Shown piece after piece: positions 33,730 to 43,074 of a stretch of DNA of 64,000 bases. The stretch's first letter is position 1, and the number at the start of each line of letters is the position of its first letter. The DNA is from Thermoanaerobaculia bacterium (GTDB taxonomy: Bacteria > Acidobacteriota > Thermoanaerobaculia > Multivoradales > JAIOJS01). The notes below the pieces were generated by a model, which searched no databases, was not told where the DNA came from, and worked only from the letters and a program-made list of their open reading frames with translations. The DNA is taken from assembly GCA_030429235.1 (NCBI GenBank), contig JAUIDB010000009.1:62001-126000 (forward strand). Reading direction: 5' to 3'. Position numbers and translations under genes: made by a program.

Positions 33730-36597
33730 CTAGGAGCCACCGACCTCGATCGCTCCATCGAGACTCTCGGCTCGCAGTCGCTCGGCTCGGACCCCCTCGG
33801 AAACGGCCAGAGTGGCCCTGGCTCTCTCAACAAGGCCCTGGGCTCGTTGCTCCTGGCCGTGGTCTCGCACAGCCTGAGCCAGGGCCAGTGCGACTCGGGC
33901 ACGCTGCCAGTGAGATGCCGGTAGAGCCGACGTGGCGATGGCATCGGCCTCTTCGAGCAAGGAAAGGGCCTCGTCGTGTCTTCCCTCAGACCTGAGGGCA
34001 GAGGCGAGTCCCTCGAGGACTCGAATCGAATCTGGATGGTTCCTGAGCTCGTTTTCGTCGCGCAGTGCGAGCACTTCCTCGAGGAGGGCTATCGCCTTCG
34101 AGTGGTGCCCCAGTGAGGTTTGGGCCTGGGCCATCGACGCCATCACGTGGAGTTCGCGCACGTGCCCAGCCGAGAGAAGCCGCCGCAGGATCTCCCGAGC
34201 CTCCTCGAGGCTGGAAAGGGCTTGTGCCGGCTTTCCCTGCAACCGCAGGACGGTACCTCTGGCCGCGCGGTGGGTTGCGTAGTCGACGCTCTCCGAACCC
34301 CGAGTTCGCAACAGAATCGCTTGTGCTTGGTTGAGCAGAGCCAGGGCTTCGTCGAATGCACCGAGCTCCCCGAGGGAGATCGCCAGATTGTCGAGCGAGT
34401 AGGCGACGTAGGGGTGCTCGTCGCCCAACTGGGCACGGTCGAGCGCCAGCACTTCCCGATACAGCGACACCGACTCTTCGAACCGACCGAGGGACCGCGA
34501 GATCAGCGCCACATTGCTCATCTTGGTGGTGATCGACGGATGCTCGCTTCCCAGGCTCTCCCGAGCGATCTCCAGCGCCTCCCGGTAGAGCGGCTCGGCG
34601 TCGGTGTATCGCCCCCGATCCCTCAGCAGCCGGGCCAGGTGGCCCATCGTTGTCGCGATCCCGGGATGGCGAGGTCCCAGGACCTCGCGCTCCAGCTCCA
34701 GGGCACGTCGAAGCTGCCGCTCGGCCGTGGTGTAGTCTCCCTGGTCGCGCGCGATCCCGCCGAGACTCACCAGCTGGGACGCGATCCCGGCGCGCTGATC
34801 ACCCGGCAGGCCCTCGAAGAGATCGAGGGCCTCACGAAAACGTAGCGCGGCACCCTCGAGGTCACCGACCAGGTAGCGGGAGACACCGTGGTCCCCCAGC
34901 GTCAACGCCAGGGCGCGCCGGGTCTCGGGGCTATCGTCCGCGGCGGCCTCGCGTCGCTGGATCTCGAGGGCACGGTCGAAGTGGATCGCGGCTTCTTCGT
35001 GCCGGTCCAGATCGACCAACACTCGGGCCAGGCCTCTGGAGTCGGCCGCCTCGGCAGCGGCGTCGGCTCCGCCGCGGTCGCGACGTAGCTCGAGGGCTCG
35101 GCGCCAGAGCCCCTCCGCCCGCTCGAGCTGACCCAGGGAGCGACTCACTCCGCCGAGCACCCCGAGGAGATCCGCCTCGACGCCGGCGTTCGTGAAGTCG
35201 GTCTCGTCGATGCGGGCGATTCCGTGATCGACCAACTGCTCCGCGGTCCACGGGGCACCGCCGGTCTCGAAAGGATCGACCGACTCGAGCAGTGAGGCGA
35301 GGAATCTCTGAACCTCCTCCGCCTTCTGCGCCTGGGCCGTGGCCCGGTCGCGCTCGCCGGCGGCGATCCTGGCTTGCCACGCGACGCCGGCGAGTCCGAT
35401 CAGAAGCGATCCTAGGAGGAGGGTCGAAGTGATCGCGGCCACCCGGTGGCGACGCACGAACTTCCCGAACCGGTAGAGGGCTCCCGGAGCACGTGCCACA
35501 ACCGGGTGTCCCGCCAGGTAGCGACGGAGGTCCTCGGCCAGCGCTTCGACCGATCGGTACCGACGCTCCGGTTCCTTGGCCAGGGCGGTGGCCAGAACCG
35601 CATCGAGGTCGCCGTGCAGTTGGCGAGCCCTCCGGCTCTGGTCTGGATCCTGCTCTGCCCTGGCCACCTCCGATCCGAGTGGAGCTGGCGTCTCGCACAC
35701 CAGCCTTCGAACCTCCTCGGCCGACTCCATCGGCCCGCGATAGGGTGACCGTCCCACGAGGAGCTCGTACAGTACGACGCCCAGGCCGTACACATCGGAG
35801 CCAGTGGTCACCGGACGGCCCAGGACCTGTTCGGGAGAGGCATAGCCTGGAGTCAGGATCTGTCGTCCTTCGCGTGTCTCGTCGTCGGCGATCGATTCGG
35901 GGTCGAGCAACTTGGCGATTCCGAAGTCTAGGAGCCTCGGTTCGCCGTCGGTCGTGACCAGAAGATTGGAGGGCTTGAGGTCGCGATGGACGACGAGGCT
36001 CCGGTGAGCCGAGGCGACGGCGTCACAGACGCGAAGGAAGAGCTCGATCCGTTCGTCGAGCGACAGCCGATGGCTCTCGGCGAAAATGGTGATCGGCTCT
36101 CCTTCGACCAGCTCCATGGCGAACCACGGTCGCCCGTCGGAAGAGATACCCCCGTCGAGAAGCTGCGCGATCCTCGGGTGGTTGAGGGTGGCGAGGATCT
36201 GGCGCTCCCGCTGAAAACGGCGCTCGATCGCCTCCGAGTCCATTCCGCGCTTGATCAGCTTGAGCGCGACGCGCTGTTCGAACCCGCCTTCGACGCGCCG
36301 CGCGAGGAAGACCGTTCCCATACCGCCTTGGCCCAGTTTGGACACCAGCTGGTAGGGGCCGATCTTCGTCTCGAGCTCGGGCTCTCGATCGCCGGTAAGA
36401 AGCGTAGCCGCGGCCTCGACATCCAGGTCCAGTCGTAGGTCTTCGGCCTCGTAGACGGCGAGCAGAGACTCCACCTCGGCCACGATCTCCGCGTCACGGC
36501 ACTCGTGTCGCAGGTATTCTCTACGTCGGTCCTGAGGCAGGTCGACGCAGGCCGCGAAGAGCGACGAGACGAGATCGGAGTTGCGGGGGTTAGAGAT
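33730..36597 (-). CDS. Ser/Thr protein kinase with TM and TPR sensor domain (module 3)
   Basis: From the first standard start (GTG 36483) the protein has 917 residues. Homology to the other three kinases continues 38 codons further, through LFAACVDLPQDRRREYLRHE, with no ATG, GTG or TTG. The best start is ATC at 36597, which overlaps the sigma stop by eight bases, as in module 2, and has GGAG seven bases upstream. The kinase has GQGGMGTVFLARR, VALKLIK, VHRDLKPSN, DFGIAKLLDP and ASPEQVLGRPV. A membrane span (ITSTLLLGSLLIGLAGVAW) and about nine TPRs follow. Catalytic residues are intact. Confidence 0.88.
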   Translation of the reverse strand: MSNPRNSDLVSSLFAACVDLPQDRRREYLRHECRDAEIVAEVESLLAVYEAEDLRLDLDVEAAATLLTGDREPELETKIGPYQLVSKLGQGGMGTVFLARRVEGGFEQRVALKLIKRGMDSEAIERRFQRERQILATLNHPRIAQLLDGGISSDGRPWFAMELVEGEPITIFAESHRLSLDERIELFLRVCDAVASAHRSLVVHRDLKPSNLLVTTDGEPRLLDFGIAKLLDPESIADDETREGRQILTPGYASPEQVLGRPVTTGSDVYGLGVVLYELLVGRSPYRGPMESAEEVRRLVCETPAPLGSEVARAEQDPDQSRRARQLHGDLDAVLATALAKEPERRYRSVEALAEDLRRYLAGHPVVARAPGALYRFGKFVRRHRVAAITSTLLLGSLLIGLAGVAWQARIAAGERDRATAQAQKAEEVQRFLASLLESVDPFETGGAPWTAEQLVDHGIARIDETDFTNAGVEADLLGVLGGVSRSLGQLERAEGLWRRALELRRDRGGADAAAEAADSRGLARVLVDLDRHEEAAIHFDRALEIQRREAAADDSPETRRALALTLGDHGVSRYLVGDLEGAALRFREALDLFEGLPGDQRAGIASQLVSLGGIARDQGDYTTAERQLRRALELEREVLGPRHPGIATTMGHLARLLRDRGRYTDAEPLYREALEIARESLGSEHPSITTKMSNVALISRSLGRFEESVSLYREVLALDRAQLGDEHPYVAYSLDNLAISLGELGAFDEALALLNQAQAILLRTRGSESVDYATHRAARGTVLRLQGKPAQALSSLEEAREILRRLLSAGHVRELHVMASMAQAQTSLGHHSKAIALLEEVLALRDENELRNHPDSIRVLEGLASALRSEGRHDEALSLLEEADAIATSALPASHWQRARVALALAQAVRDHGQEQRAQGLVERARATLAVSEGVRAERLRAESLDGAIEVGGS

Positions 36598-37186
36598 GGC
36601 TCGACTCCGGTGCCTCCCGGTCCATCTCGCGGCGCAGCCAGGTCAGAGCGAACGTCGTGTCCCGGGCCACGGTCCGCTGGGCGATCTGTAGGGTCTCGGC
36701 CGTCTCGTCGACGGTGAGACCCCCGAAGTATCGACACTCCAGCACGCGGGCGGCGCGGGAGTGCGTCGCCGAGAGGTTCTCCAGCGCCTCGTCGACGGCG
36801 ACCAGCTCCTCGGCGAGGGCGTCGACCGCCAGGGTACTCTCGTCCAGGGTGATGGGCCTCGGGTCTCCACCGCGCTTCTTGCGCTTCCGACGACGGGCCG
36901 CGTCGACCAGCACCTGGCGCATCGCTCGCGCCGCCGCACCGAAGAAGTAGCTGCGGCTGCGGACGGGAAGCCGATCGGCATCGACCAGCTTCAGGTAGGC
37001 CTCGTGGACCAGGCCCGTGGTGTCGAGAACGCTCCGCGCCCGATCGCCGGCGAGCTGGGCCCGAGCCATCCGACGGAGCTCGTCGTAGACCAACGGTACC
37101 AGCCGATCGAAGAGCACTCGGTCCGGATCCGTCGACTCCTCTACCTCGGTCAAGACGAGCGTCACGCGATCCCGATTGGTAGTCAT
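36590..37186 (-). CDS. ECF sigma factor, kinase-associated type (module 3)
   Basis: The 198-residue protein has region 2 (FDRLVPLVYDELRRMARAQL, RAMRQVLVDAARRRKRKKRG) and region 4 (RYFGGLTVDETAETL, AQRTVARDTTFALTWLRREM). Region 2.2 reads VLDTTGLVHEAYLKL with Thr56-Thr57 in place of an acidic motif. It is divergent from the beta-helix gene at 37329, with 142 bases between starts, so one control region could serve both. The stop overlaps the proposed kinase start. Confidence 0.9.
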   Translation of the reverse strand: MTTNRDRVTLVLTEVEESTDPDRVLFDRLVPLVYDELRRMARAQLAGDRARSVLDTTGLVHEAYLKLVDADRLPVRSRSYFFGAAARAMRQVLVDAARRRKRKKRGGDPRPITLDESTLAVDALAEELVAVDEALENLSATHSRAARVLECRYFGGLTVDETAETLQIAQRTVARDTTFALTWLRREMDREAPESSHL

Positions 37187-37328
37187 CTCGTTTCGGGATT
37201 CTATCTATCGGCCCTCACGAGAGAGTCGATGGCAGATCACGGGCGACTTCGACGCAGGTATTCGGTAGGGGCAGAGCAGACCAGCGTCAGCCCGGTTGGA
37301 CTCTCGAACGCACGTCTCAGGAGAGATC

Positions 37329-38900
37329 ATGAATCGACGACTCATTCTGGCGGCTTCGGTACTGGTAGCCGTGGGCCTCCACTCGAGCGCCGACGCGGAG
37401 ACGCTCACCGTCTGCGCCGCGGGGTGCGATTGGACGACCATCCAGGGCGCGGTCAACGCCGCGGCCGCCGGCGACACGGTGCTCATCGCGGACTCGTACC
37501 ACACCGAGGCCGACATTCTCGTGTTCACCTCCGTCACCATCGAGGGAGTCCCGGGCATCACCACCCTCCAGGCCTCCGAGCAGCCCGGTCAGGGAGCGGG
37601 CAGAATGCTGGTGATCCCTGCGGGCACGACGGTCGAGATTCGTGACCTGACGATCCGCCACGGCGATACGGAGGACGCAGGCGGGGCCATCCACAACCTC
37701 GGGATGCTGACCCTCGACCGGGTGACTCTGCGGCGGAACTACGCGGCCCAGCGGGGGGGTGCGATTCACAACACGGGAACACTGACCATCGTGGACTCGG
37801 TTCTGTCCCACAACGAGTCGAACGCCAACGGAGGAGCCATCGCAAATACCGGAACCGGTCAGCTGCGCGTCTCCAGGAGCCTCTTCTACGGGAACTCGGC
37901 GAGCCTGAATGGTGGCCACATCCTGAACCTCGCGGGGGCCGAGGTGGACCGGACCGCCTTCGTGAACGGAGATGCCGTGCTCGGAGGAGGAGCCATCGCG
38001 AACGCCGGAGGTCTGATCGTCTCGGGGTACTTCGGCTCCAACGCAGCGCAGTCGTCGGGCGGAGCGATCAGGAACACTGGTGCGCTCGTCGTTGTCGAAG
38101 CCCAGTTCAGTTACAACACCGCCGACGACTCGGGGGAGGCGCTCTCCGTTTTGGCTGGGGACACCTGGGTGGAGGGTGCGACCTTCTACGGCAACGAAGC
38201 TTCTCGCGGCGGCGGCATCGATGTCCAAAACGGCCAGGCGGCTACCCTCGTCAACTCGACCCTGGCGGAGAACCTCGCCACCACGTCGGGAGGGGGGGCC
38301 TACCTCGGACCGAGCTCGCGGCTCTACCTGGCCTCGACTACGCTCGTCGGCAACGTCGCGGACCTCTGGGAGACCGGCGACGGCGACGGGGGCGGCATCT
38401 ACCTCGAGCCCTGCGTCGGTCTCTGCTCCACGACCAGGGCCCACCTCCAGAACTCGATCGTGGCGAACAACGAGGACCGGAGCCCTCCCGGGTACCCCGA
38501 CTCCGACGACTGCGACGGTGAGCTGACCTCGCATGGATTCAATCTGATCGAAGGGGCGACCACGCTCGGGCCCTGCCGCGTCGCCGGCGATCTCACCGGC
38601 GTGCAAGTGGGGATCGATCCGGACCTGGGGGAGATCGACGACCACGGTGGTCCCGAAGTCGATCCCTCCGGCACCGTCCCGGGTACCCTGCCGCCCAACC
38701 CCGGGAGCCCCGTGGTCGACGCCGGCGATCCGAGCGGCTGCACCGATTTCGATGGTGGTCTCTTGCCACGGGACCAACGGGGTGCCCTCCGGGTGGGCGT
38801 CTGCGACGTCGGGTCCTTCGAGCTCGGGGGCCTCTTCGACTCTCCGATCTTCGCTGATGGCTTCGAGAGCGGCGACACCACGGCGTGGAGCCTTCCTTAG
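37329..38900 (+). CDS. Exported parallel beta-helix protein with FADGFESGD tag
   Basis: ATG 37329 follows AGGAGAG; 523 residues. The signal peptide is NRRLILAASVLVAVGLHSSADA. The mature part starts TLTVCAAGCDWTTIQGAV, then repeats of the form GGAIHNLGMLTLDRVTLRRN, GGAIHNTGTLTIVDSVLSHN, GGAIANTGTGQLRVSRSLFY and GGIDVQNGQ. These are coils of a right-handed beta-helix with a choice-of-anchor style end (HLQNSIVANNED). The tail is PIFADGFESGDTTAWSLP. It is expected on the surface or released; the function is probably adhesion or glycan binding. Confidence 0.88.
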   Translation: MNRRLILAASVLVAVGLHSSADAETLTVCAAGCDWTTIQGAVNAAAAGDTVLIADSYHTEADILVFTSVTIEGVPGITTLQASEQPGQGAGRMLVIPAGTTVEIRDLTIRHGDTEDAGGAIHNLGMLTLDRVTLRRNYAAQRGGAIHNTGTLTIVDSVLSHNESNANGGAIANTGTGQLRVSRSLFYGNSASLNGGHILNLAGAEVDRTAFVNGDAVLGGGAIANAGGLIVSGYFGSNAAQSSGGAIRNTGALVVVEAQFSYNTADDSGEALSVLAGDTWVEGATFYGNEASRGGGIDVQNGQAATLVNSTLAENLATTSGGGAYLGPSSRLYLASTTLVGNVADLWETGDGDGGGIYLEPCVGLCSTTRAHLQNSIVANNEDRSPPGYPDSDDCDGELTSHGFNLIEGATTLGPCRVAGDLTGVQVGIDPDLGEIDDHGGPEVDPSGTVPGTLPPNPGSPVVDAGDPSGCTDFDGGLLPRDQRGALRVGVCDVGSFELGGLFDSPIFADGFESGDTTAWSLP

Positions 38901-38911
38901 ACCTGATCTCG

Positions 38912-38931
38912 CCGGGTCCGAAGAGACCCGG
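38912..38931 (+). terminator. Intergenic hairpin between two beta-helix genes
   Basis: CCGGGTC (38912-38918) and GACCCGG (38925-38931) pair perfectly around a six-base loop, 12 bases after the first stop and 22 before the next start. It could attenuate the downstream gene rather than end the transcript. Confidence 0.4.
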
Positions 38932-38952
38932 TGCACCGATGAGGAGACAACC

Positions 38953-40131
38953 ATGAACCTCCGATCTGAGCTGCGCCTCTCAGCGCTCGTCCTGGCCGCG
39001 ATGTCCATATTCCATTTCTCTCCCCTCTACGGCGCGGAGTTCGTCGTCGTCTCGGGGAGCAACGAGGGGGACTCGAACCCTGGAGACGGCCTGTGCCGGA
39101 CGCCCGGACAGTTCGGCGCCTGCAGCCTGCGAGCGGCGGTCGAGGAATCCAACGCGCTGCCGGGCACCGACACCATCGTGCTCGGCCCTGGATCGCACGA
39201 GGTACTGTCGCCCGAGCGCGTCCTCAGCGACCACGTGAACATCGAGGGCGTCAACGCGGCGGCCACGACCCTTCATTCGAACGGCGGGAACTACCGGCTC
39301 TTCAGGGTCGAAACCGGGGTCGTGGTGTCGATTCGCGACCTCACCCTGATGGGCTTCGGCGTGTCGGCCACCCCGGACAGCTACGGGGCCGCCATCGACA
39401 GCGAGGGCTCTCTGCTCGTCACCGGGGTGTGGTTCCGAGAGAACCATGCTTCCCAGGGGTGCGGTGCGGTGCGTAGCCGCGGACTGCTGGAGGTGCGGGC
39501 CTCGACGTTCAGCGGCAATGGCGCGGGCTTCGATCACGGGGCCGGTGCGCTCTGTGTGGTCGAGGGCGGTACCGCCGCCGTGTACAACTCGACCTTCTTG
39601 GGGAACCGCTCGTACCGAGGTGGTGCGATCGAGGTGTTCGGTAGCAGCTCGGTCCTCATCCTCTGGAGCTCGACCTTCGTCGACAACGTCAGCGTCGTTC
39701 CCATCGGCAGCCCGACCTCCAGCGTGCTCTTCCTGAACGGAGGAACGGTCGATCTGCAGCGGAATCTCATCGTCGGCGATTGTGTCTACGATGGTGGCAC
39801 CGTGACCTCCGACGGCGGGAATCTCGAGAGCCCCGGGCAGACCTGCCTCATCGGTGCTCCCGGTGACCAACCGAGCGTCCCGGCGCACACCCTGGATCTG
39901 GGATCCCTGGCGTATTGGGGAGGGACGGTCCCCACCGTTCTCCTGGGGCCTGACAGCCCCGCCGTCGACGCTCCGACCAGCCCAGCCGTCTGTCCGATCG
40001 ACGATGCCAGGGGTTTCCCGCGAGACGCGTCCTGTGACAGTGGTGCCTTCGAGCGGCAGCCGGGAGACGCGGTGCCGATCTTCTCCGACGGCTTCGAGAC
40101 CGGAGACACCAGTGGGTGGGGGTTACTCTAG
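38953..40131 (+). CDS. Exported CSLREA-type beta-helix protein with FSDGFETGD tag
   Basis: ATG 38953, with GAGGAGA eight bases upstream, gives 392 residues. The signal peptide is LRLSALVLAAMSIFHFSPLYG. The CSLREA-type N-terminal motif appears as FGACSLRAAVEESNALPG. Beta-helix coils follow (SYGAAIDSEGSLLVTGVWF, HGAGALCVVEGGTAAVYNS, YRGGAIEVFGSSSVLIL). It ends PIFSDGFETGDTSGWGLL. It lies 52 bases after the preceding beta-helix gene and is probably in the same operon, as a shorter paralogue. Confidence 0.87.
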   Translation: MNLRSELRLSALVLAAMSIFHFSPLYGAEFVVVSGSNEGDSNPGDGLCRTPGQFGACSLRAAVEESNALPGTDTIVLGPGSHEVLSPERVLSDHVNIEGVNAAATTLHSNGGNYRLFRVETGVVVSIRDLTLMGFGVSATPDSYGAAIDSEGSLLVTGVWFRENHASQGCGAVRSRGLLEVRASTFSGNGAGFDHGAGALCVVEGGTAAVYNSTFLGNRSYRGGAIEVFGSSSVLILWSSTFVDNVSVVPIGSPTSSVLFLNGGTVDLQRNLIVGDCVYDGGTVTSDGGNLESPGQTCLIGAPGDQPSVPAHTLDLGSLAYWGGTVPTVLLGPDSPAVDAPTSPAVCPIDDARGFPRDASCDSGAFERQPGDAVPIFSDGFETGDTSGWGLL

Positions 40132-40215
40132 GGATCGCACCGAGCCTGGTTTCTCGCCGGGATGTGGACTGGGATCGACGCCGTTGCCGGTTCTCTGGGC
40201 GCTCAGTCGAGATGG

Positions 40216-41313
40216 CTAACGAGGGTCCCCATGGGGAAGGAACCAGTCCACTACGAGGGTCAACACCTTCCTCCAGCCATCGACCGGCACCTCCCCCTCC
40301 GGCGGTAGGTCGAAGCTGTGGCCGGCCTCTGGAATCGAGCGGACAGTGACATCCTTGCCGTTCGAGACCAAGTGCGCCTGGGCGATGGTTAGCGTCTCCG
40401 GTGCGACCACCAGGTCGTTCTCGCCCTGGATCAGGAGGATCCTCGCCTCGGTGGCGGCCAGCTCTTCCATGGTCGAGTTGGCGAGGAAGCTGGCCCAACG
40501 TCGATAGGGGTGCCCCAGGAAGAAGTCGTTCGTGCTCTCCGGCTGCGACTGGATCTGCACCCAGGACGTGAGGACGTAGTCCACACGCTCTTCCGGATCC
40601 TCCGAGACCCAGGCCAGGAAGTGGCCCGATCTCGCCAGCTGCACCAGATCGTAGAGCTGGGTCGGGCCTCCGCCGGCCAGGGTCGCGACGTGGGTGACCA
40701 GTTCCCGATCCGCGGCGACCCGTGACGCCACGATACCGCCTTCGGAGTGGCCGACCACCAGGACCCGGCTGCCGTCGAGGCCGGGGAGGGCGAGCGTGGC
40801 CTCGAGCGCGGCCCCCACGGCCTCGGCCCACCGCTCCAGTGTGTGTTCTTCCCGGAACCGCTGCGATGAGTGTGGCCCCTCCCGCCCCGCGTCGAGGTAG
40901 CTGACTCCCGGTTTCTCCACGATCAGCAACCGAGCTCGATCCCTCACGACATCGGCCAGGGTGTTGTGGCCCCCGTGGCCGTCCACCGCTCGTTCGGGGT
41001 CGGTACCGGGCCGCGGCCGGAAGAGGGACCCGCTGCCGGAACCCTGTACGTAGGCCACCAGTGGCAACGTCTGATCGGTGGTCGGCTCGGAGACGTAGAA
41101 GGTGATCGTGCGGTCCAGCGCGTCCTGCGTGAAGTAGCGCTGGTACGGCTGCTGCGGCACGTGGGCGCTCTCTGCGACCGGTTGGTAGCCTTCGATTGGT
41201 AGCTCCTCGCCGGGCTCGAGGGCCGTGGCGCTCGGAGCTACCATGGCCCAGAGCAACCCGGCCAAGCTGAGAAGGCGCGTCGACCTCGTGCGCCGGCGGA
41301 TCGAGGGGTTCAC
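40216..41313 (-). CDS. Exported alpha/beta hydrolase
   Basis: The 365-residue protein starts at GTG 41313 with a signal peptide (RLLSLAGLLWAMVAPSATA). The hydrolase core has LPLVAYVQGSGSGSLF (oxyanion region), the nucleophile elbow VLVVGHSEGGIVASRV (GxSxG), an acidic residue in LLIQGENDLVVAPET and the final histidine in PEAGHSFDLPPEG. All three triad positions are present. It probably acts as a periplasmic esterase or peptidase; the substrate is unknown. Confidence 0.85.
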   Translation of the reverse strand: MNPSIRRRTRSTRLLSLAGLLWAMVAPSATALEPGEELPIEGYQPVAESAHVPQQPYQRYFTQDALDRTITFYVSEPTTDQTLPLVAYVQGSGSGSLFRPRPGTDPERAVDGHGGHNTLADVVRDRARLLIVEKPGVSYLDAGREGPHSSQRFREEHTLERWAEAVGAALEATLALPGLDGSRVLVVGHSEGGIVASRVAADRELVTHVATLAGGGPTQLYDLVQLARSGHFLAWVSEDPEERVDYVLTSWVQIQSQPESTNDFFLGHPYRRWASFLANSTMEELAATEARILLIQGENDLVVAPETLTIAQAHLVSNGKDVTVRSIPEAGHSFDLPPEGEVPVDGWRKVLTLVVDWFLPHGDPR

Positions 41314-41480
41314 GAGGCCGAGTGTATCGCTGCTCGACGTTCACGCACCTCGGGGGCGCGCGACCAAAACGGATGCAACCAAACGCCGAAGAACTGTGTC
41401 CTACAGTTCGAAGGCACCGGAAAGGCCGACGTACGAGCCGGCAGCGGGCCTTGGAACCAGCAATCAAGGAGACTCACAAC

Positions 41481-41915
41481 ATGATCGCCAGCAATATCGC
41501 CTTTTGGCTCTTCCTCGCCGTCTGCGTCGTCGCGTCGCTGACCTTCATCACCATCGTCGTGTGGGCCGAAAACCGGCGCAAGGAGCGCGAGGAGTTCTAC
41601 CGTTTCGAGTTTCGCAAGCGGCTCGTCGAGGCCGGCAAGATGGATGCCTCCACCGTGGCTGCCCTGGCCAAGTACGAGCACGACCTGCAACTCCGCCAGG
41701 GTCGCGAGAAGCTGGCGGTCGGTGGAATCGTGACTCTCGGGGTGGGGGCGGGAAGTTGCCTCGGTCTCTCCTTTCTCTCCAGCTCGGTGTGGATGTTGGG
41801 CCTCCTTCCTCTCACCCTGGGTCTGTGCATGCTCGGCTATGCCCTTCTGGTCGGTAAGCCGAGTCTCGATCCGCCGCCGGCCGGCTGGTCCCCCGATACG
41901 AGCCCGCAGGGTTGA
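41481..41915 (+). CDS. Membrane protein encoded before an ECF sigma factor
   Basis: ATG 41481 has AAGGAG upstream; 144 residues. One membrane span opens the protein (IAFWLFLAVCVVASLTFITIVVW). A charged cytoplasmic helix (ENRRKEREEFYRFEFRKRL, MDASTVAALAKYEHDLQLRQ) follows, then two more spans. The arrangement resembles DUF6249-type membrane proteins that sit next to ECF sigma genes. Its stop overlaps the sigma start by four bases (TTGA), so the two are translationally coupled. It is a likely sensor or regulator of that sigma factor. Confidence 0.65.
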   Translation: MIASNIAFWLFLAVCVVASLTFITIVVWAENRRKEREEFYRFEFRKRLVEAGKMDASTVAALAKYEHDLQLRQGREKLAVGGIVTLGVGAGSCLGLSFLSSSVWMLGLLPLTLGLCMLGYALLVGKPSLDPPPAGWSPDTSPQG

Positions 41916-42520
41916 GTCGGGGGTTCGGGTTGGGTTCCCCAAACCAGGAACGCGATGAGGACGAAGCCGCGGTAGGTCGGGTACTGGCGGGTGAGGTCGA
42001 CGCCTTCGAGGAGATCGTCGAGCGTTGGCAGGGACCGCTCTGCAATCTGGCCTACCGATTCAGCCGCAACCGAGGGCTGGCGGAGGAGATGGCCCAGGAG
42101 GCCTTTCTCAAGATCTACCGCAACCTGGGTCGTTGGCGGCGCGAGGCGAAGTTCTCCACCTGGATGTTCTCGGTGGCCCTCAACCACTTTCGTAGCGCCC
42201 TCCGGCGACAGATGCCCTCGGGTGTCGAACTCACCGAGCTCGACGCCGCCACCCGGGTCGGCGATCTCGAGGCGGAACTCGACGCCGCGGCCAACGACGA
42301 CATCGTGCGGCGGGCAGTGTCCCTACTGCCACCGAAGTACCGCGACACCATCATCGTGTTCTACTTTCAGCAGCAGGACGTGGCTGAGACGGCCGCCACG
42401 CTGGGCCTAGCGCCTGGCACTGTCAAGGCTCGGCTGCACCGCGGCCGCAAGCTGCTCGAGAAGAAGCTGACGGCGCTCGGACACCCCCTCGCCGTCTCTC
42501 CCCAGAAGGAGCCGAAGTGA
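41912..42520 (+). CDS. Classical ECF sigma factor (RpoE-like)
   Basis: TTG 41912 gives 202 residues. Region 2 has DAFEEIVERWQGPLCNLAYR, NRGLAEEMAQEAFLKIYRNL and FSTWMFSVALNHFRSALRR. Region 4 has LPPKYRDTIIVFYFQQQDV and LGLAPGTVKARLHRGRKLLE. The acidic residues in AEEMAQEAF make this a standard ECF sigma, unlike the four kinase-linked ones. Start and stop overlap the neighbouring membrane genes by four bases each, so it is probably held inactive by them. Confidence 0.9.
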   Translation: MSRGFGLGSPNQERDEDEAAVGRVLAGEVDAFEEIVERWQGPLCNLAYRFSRNRGLAEEMAQEAFLKIYRNLGRWRREAKFSTWMFSVALNHFRSALRRQMPSGVELTELDAATRVGDLEAELDAAANDDIVRRAVSLLPPKYRDTIIVFYFQQQDVAETAATLGLAPGTVKARLHRGRKLLEKKLTALGHPLAVSPQKEPK

Positions 42521-42888
42521 TGCACCAAGCACAGCTCGACGAGTTGGAACGGATTCTCACCAACGAGCCCCGGCACGAGCCGATGATCGGGTTCTCGACC
42601 CGGGTCCTGCGCCGAGTGCGGGAAGAGGCCGCTACCCCAGCCCCCATCCGCTTCCCCTGGGCTCGCCTCCTCCTCGGACTGGTACCCAACCTTCTACTGC
42701 TCCTGGCAGCCGTGGTCTGGGTAGCCAGGCAACCGGCCAGTGCGTGGGCTGGCTACCCGTTCGCCGCCGAGGGTTTCTCGCTCCCCGTGCAAGGGGCGCT
42801 GGCGGGGTGCGTCGCGATAGTGCTGAGCCTGGCCGTGGCCGGAGTGGCTAGTCGCTGGGTGGCTCCTCGGCGGAGTGCCGTCTTGTAG
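42517..42888 (+). CDS. Small two-span membrane protein, possible anti-sigma partner
   Basis: GTG 42517 (or ATG 42520) overlaps the sigma stop (GTGA). The 123-residue protein has a soluble N-terminus (DELERILTNEPRHEPMIGFSTRVLRRVREE) and two membrane spans (LLLGLVPNLLLLLAAVVWVA and ALAGCVAIVLSLAVAGVA). No zinc-finger anti-sigma motif HxxxCxxC is present. Position and topology suggest it holds the sigma factor at the membrane, but that is inferred from context. Confidence 0.6.
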   Translation: MMHQAQLDELERILTNEPRHEPMIGFSTRVLRRVREEAATPAPIRFPWARLLLGLVPNLLLLLAAVVWVARQPASAWAGYPFAAEGFSLPVQGALAGCVAIVLSLAVAGVASRWVAPRRSAVL

Positions 42889-43074
42889 ACGGCGCCTGAA
42901 AGAGGAGGCGTGCCTTCCTAGCAGCAGTCTGGCGTGAGCCGAAGACTCAGTACCCAACCAGGTTCTTGGGTGTCCGGAGCTGGAAATCTCGCCTACCGCT
43001 CTTTGGGGTGGGGAAGGCCGCTGGGGAACCAGGGGGCGGGGTTGGCCCAGCCACTCAGCCGAGGTCGATGTTCT

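Noticed and set aside
37317-39008. A 563-codon open frame on the minus strand
   Set aside because: It is antisense to two beta-helix genes, is rich in Arg/Val/Asp from their third-base bias and shows no domain.
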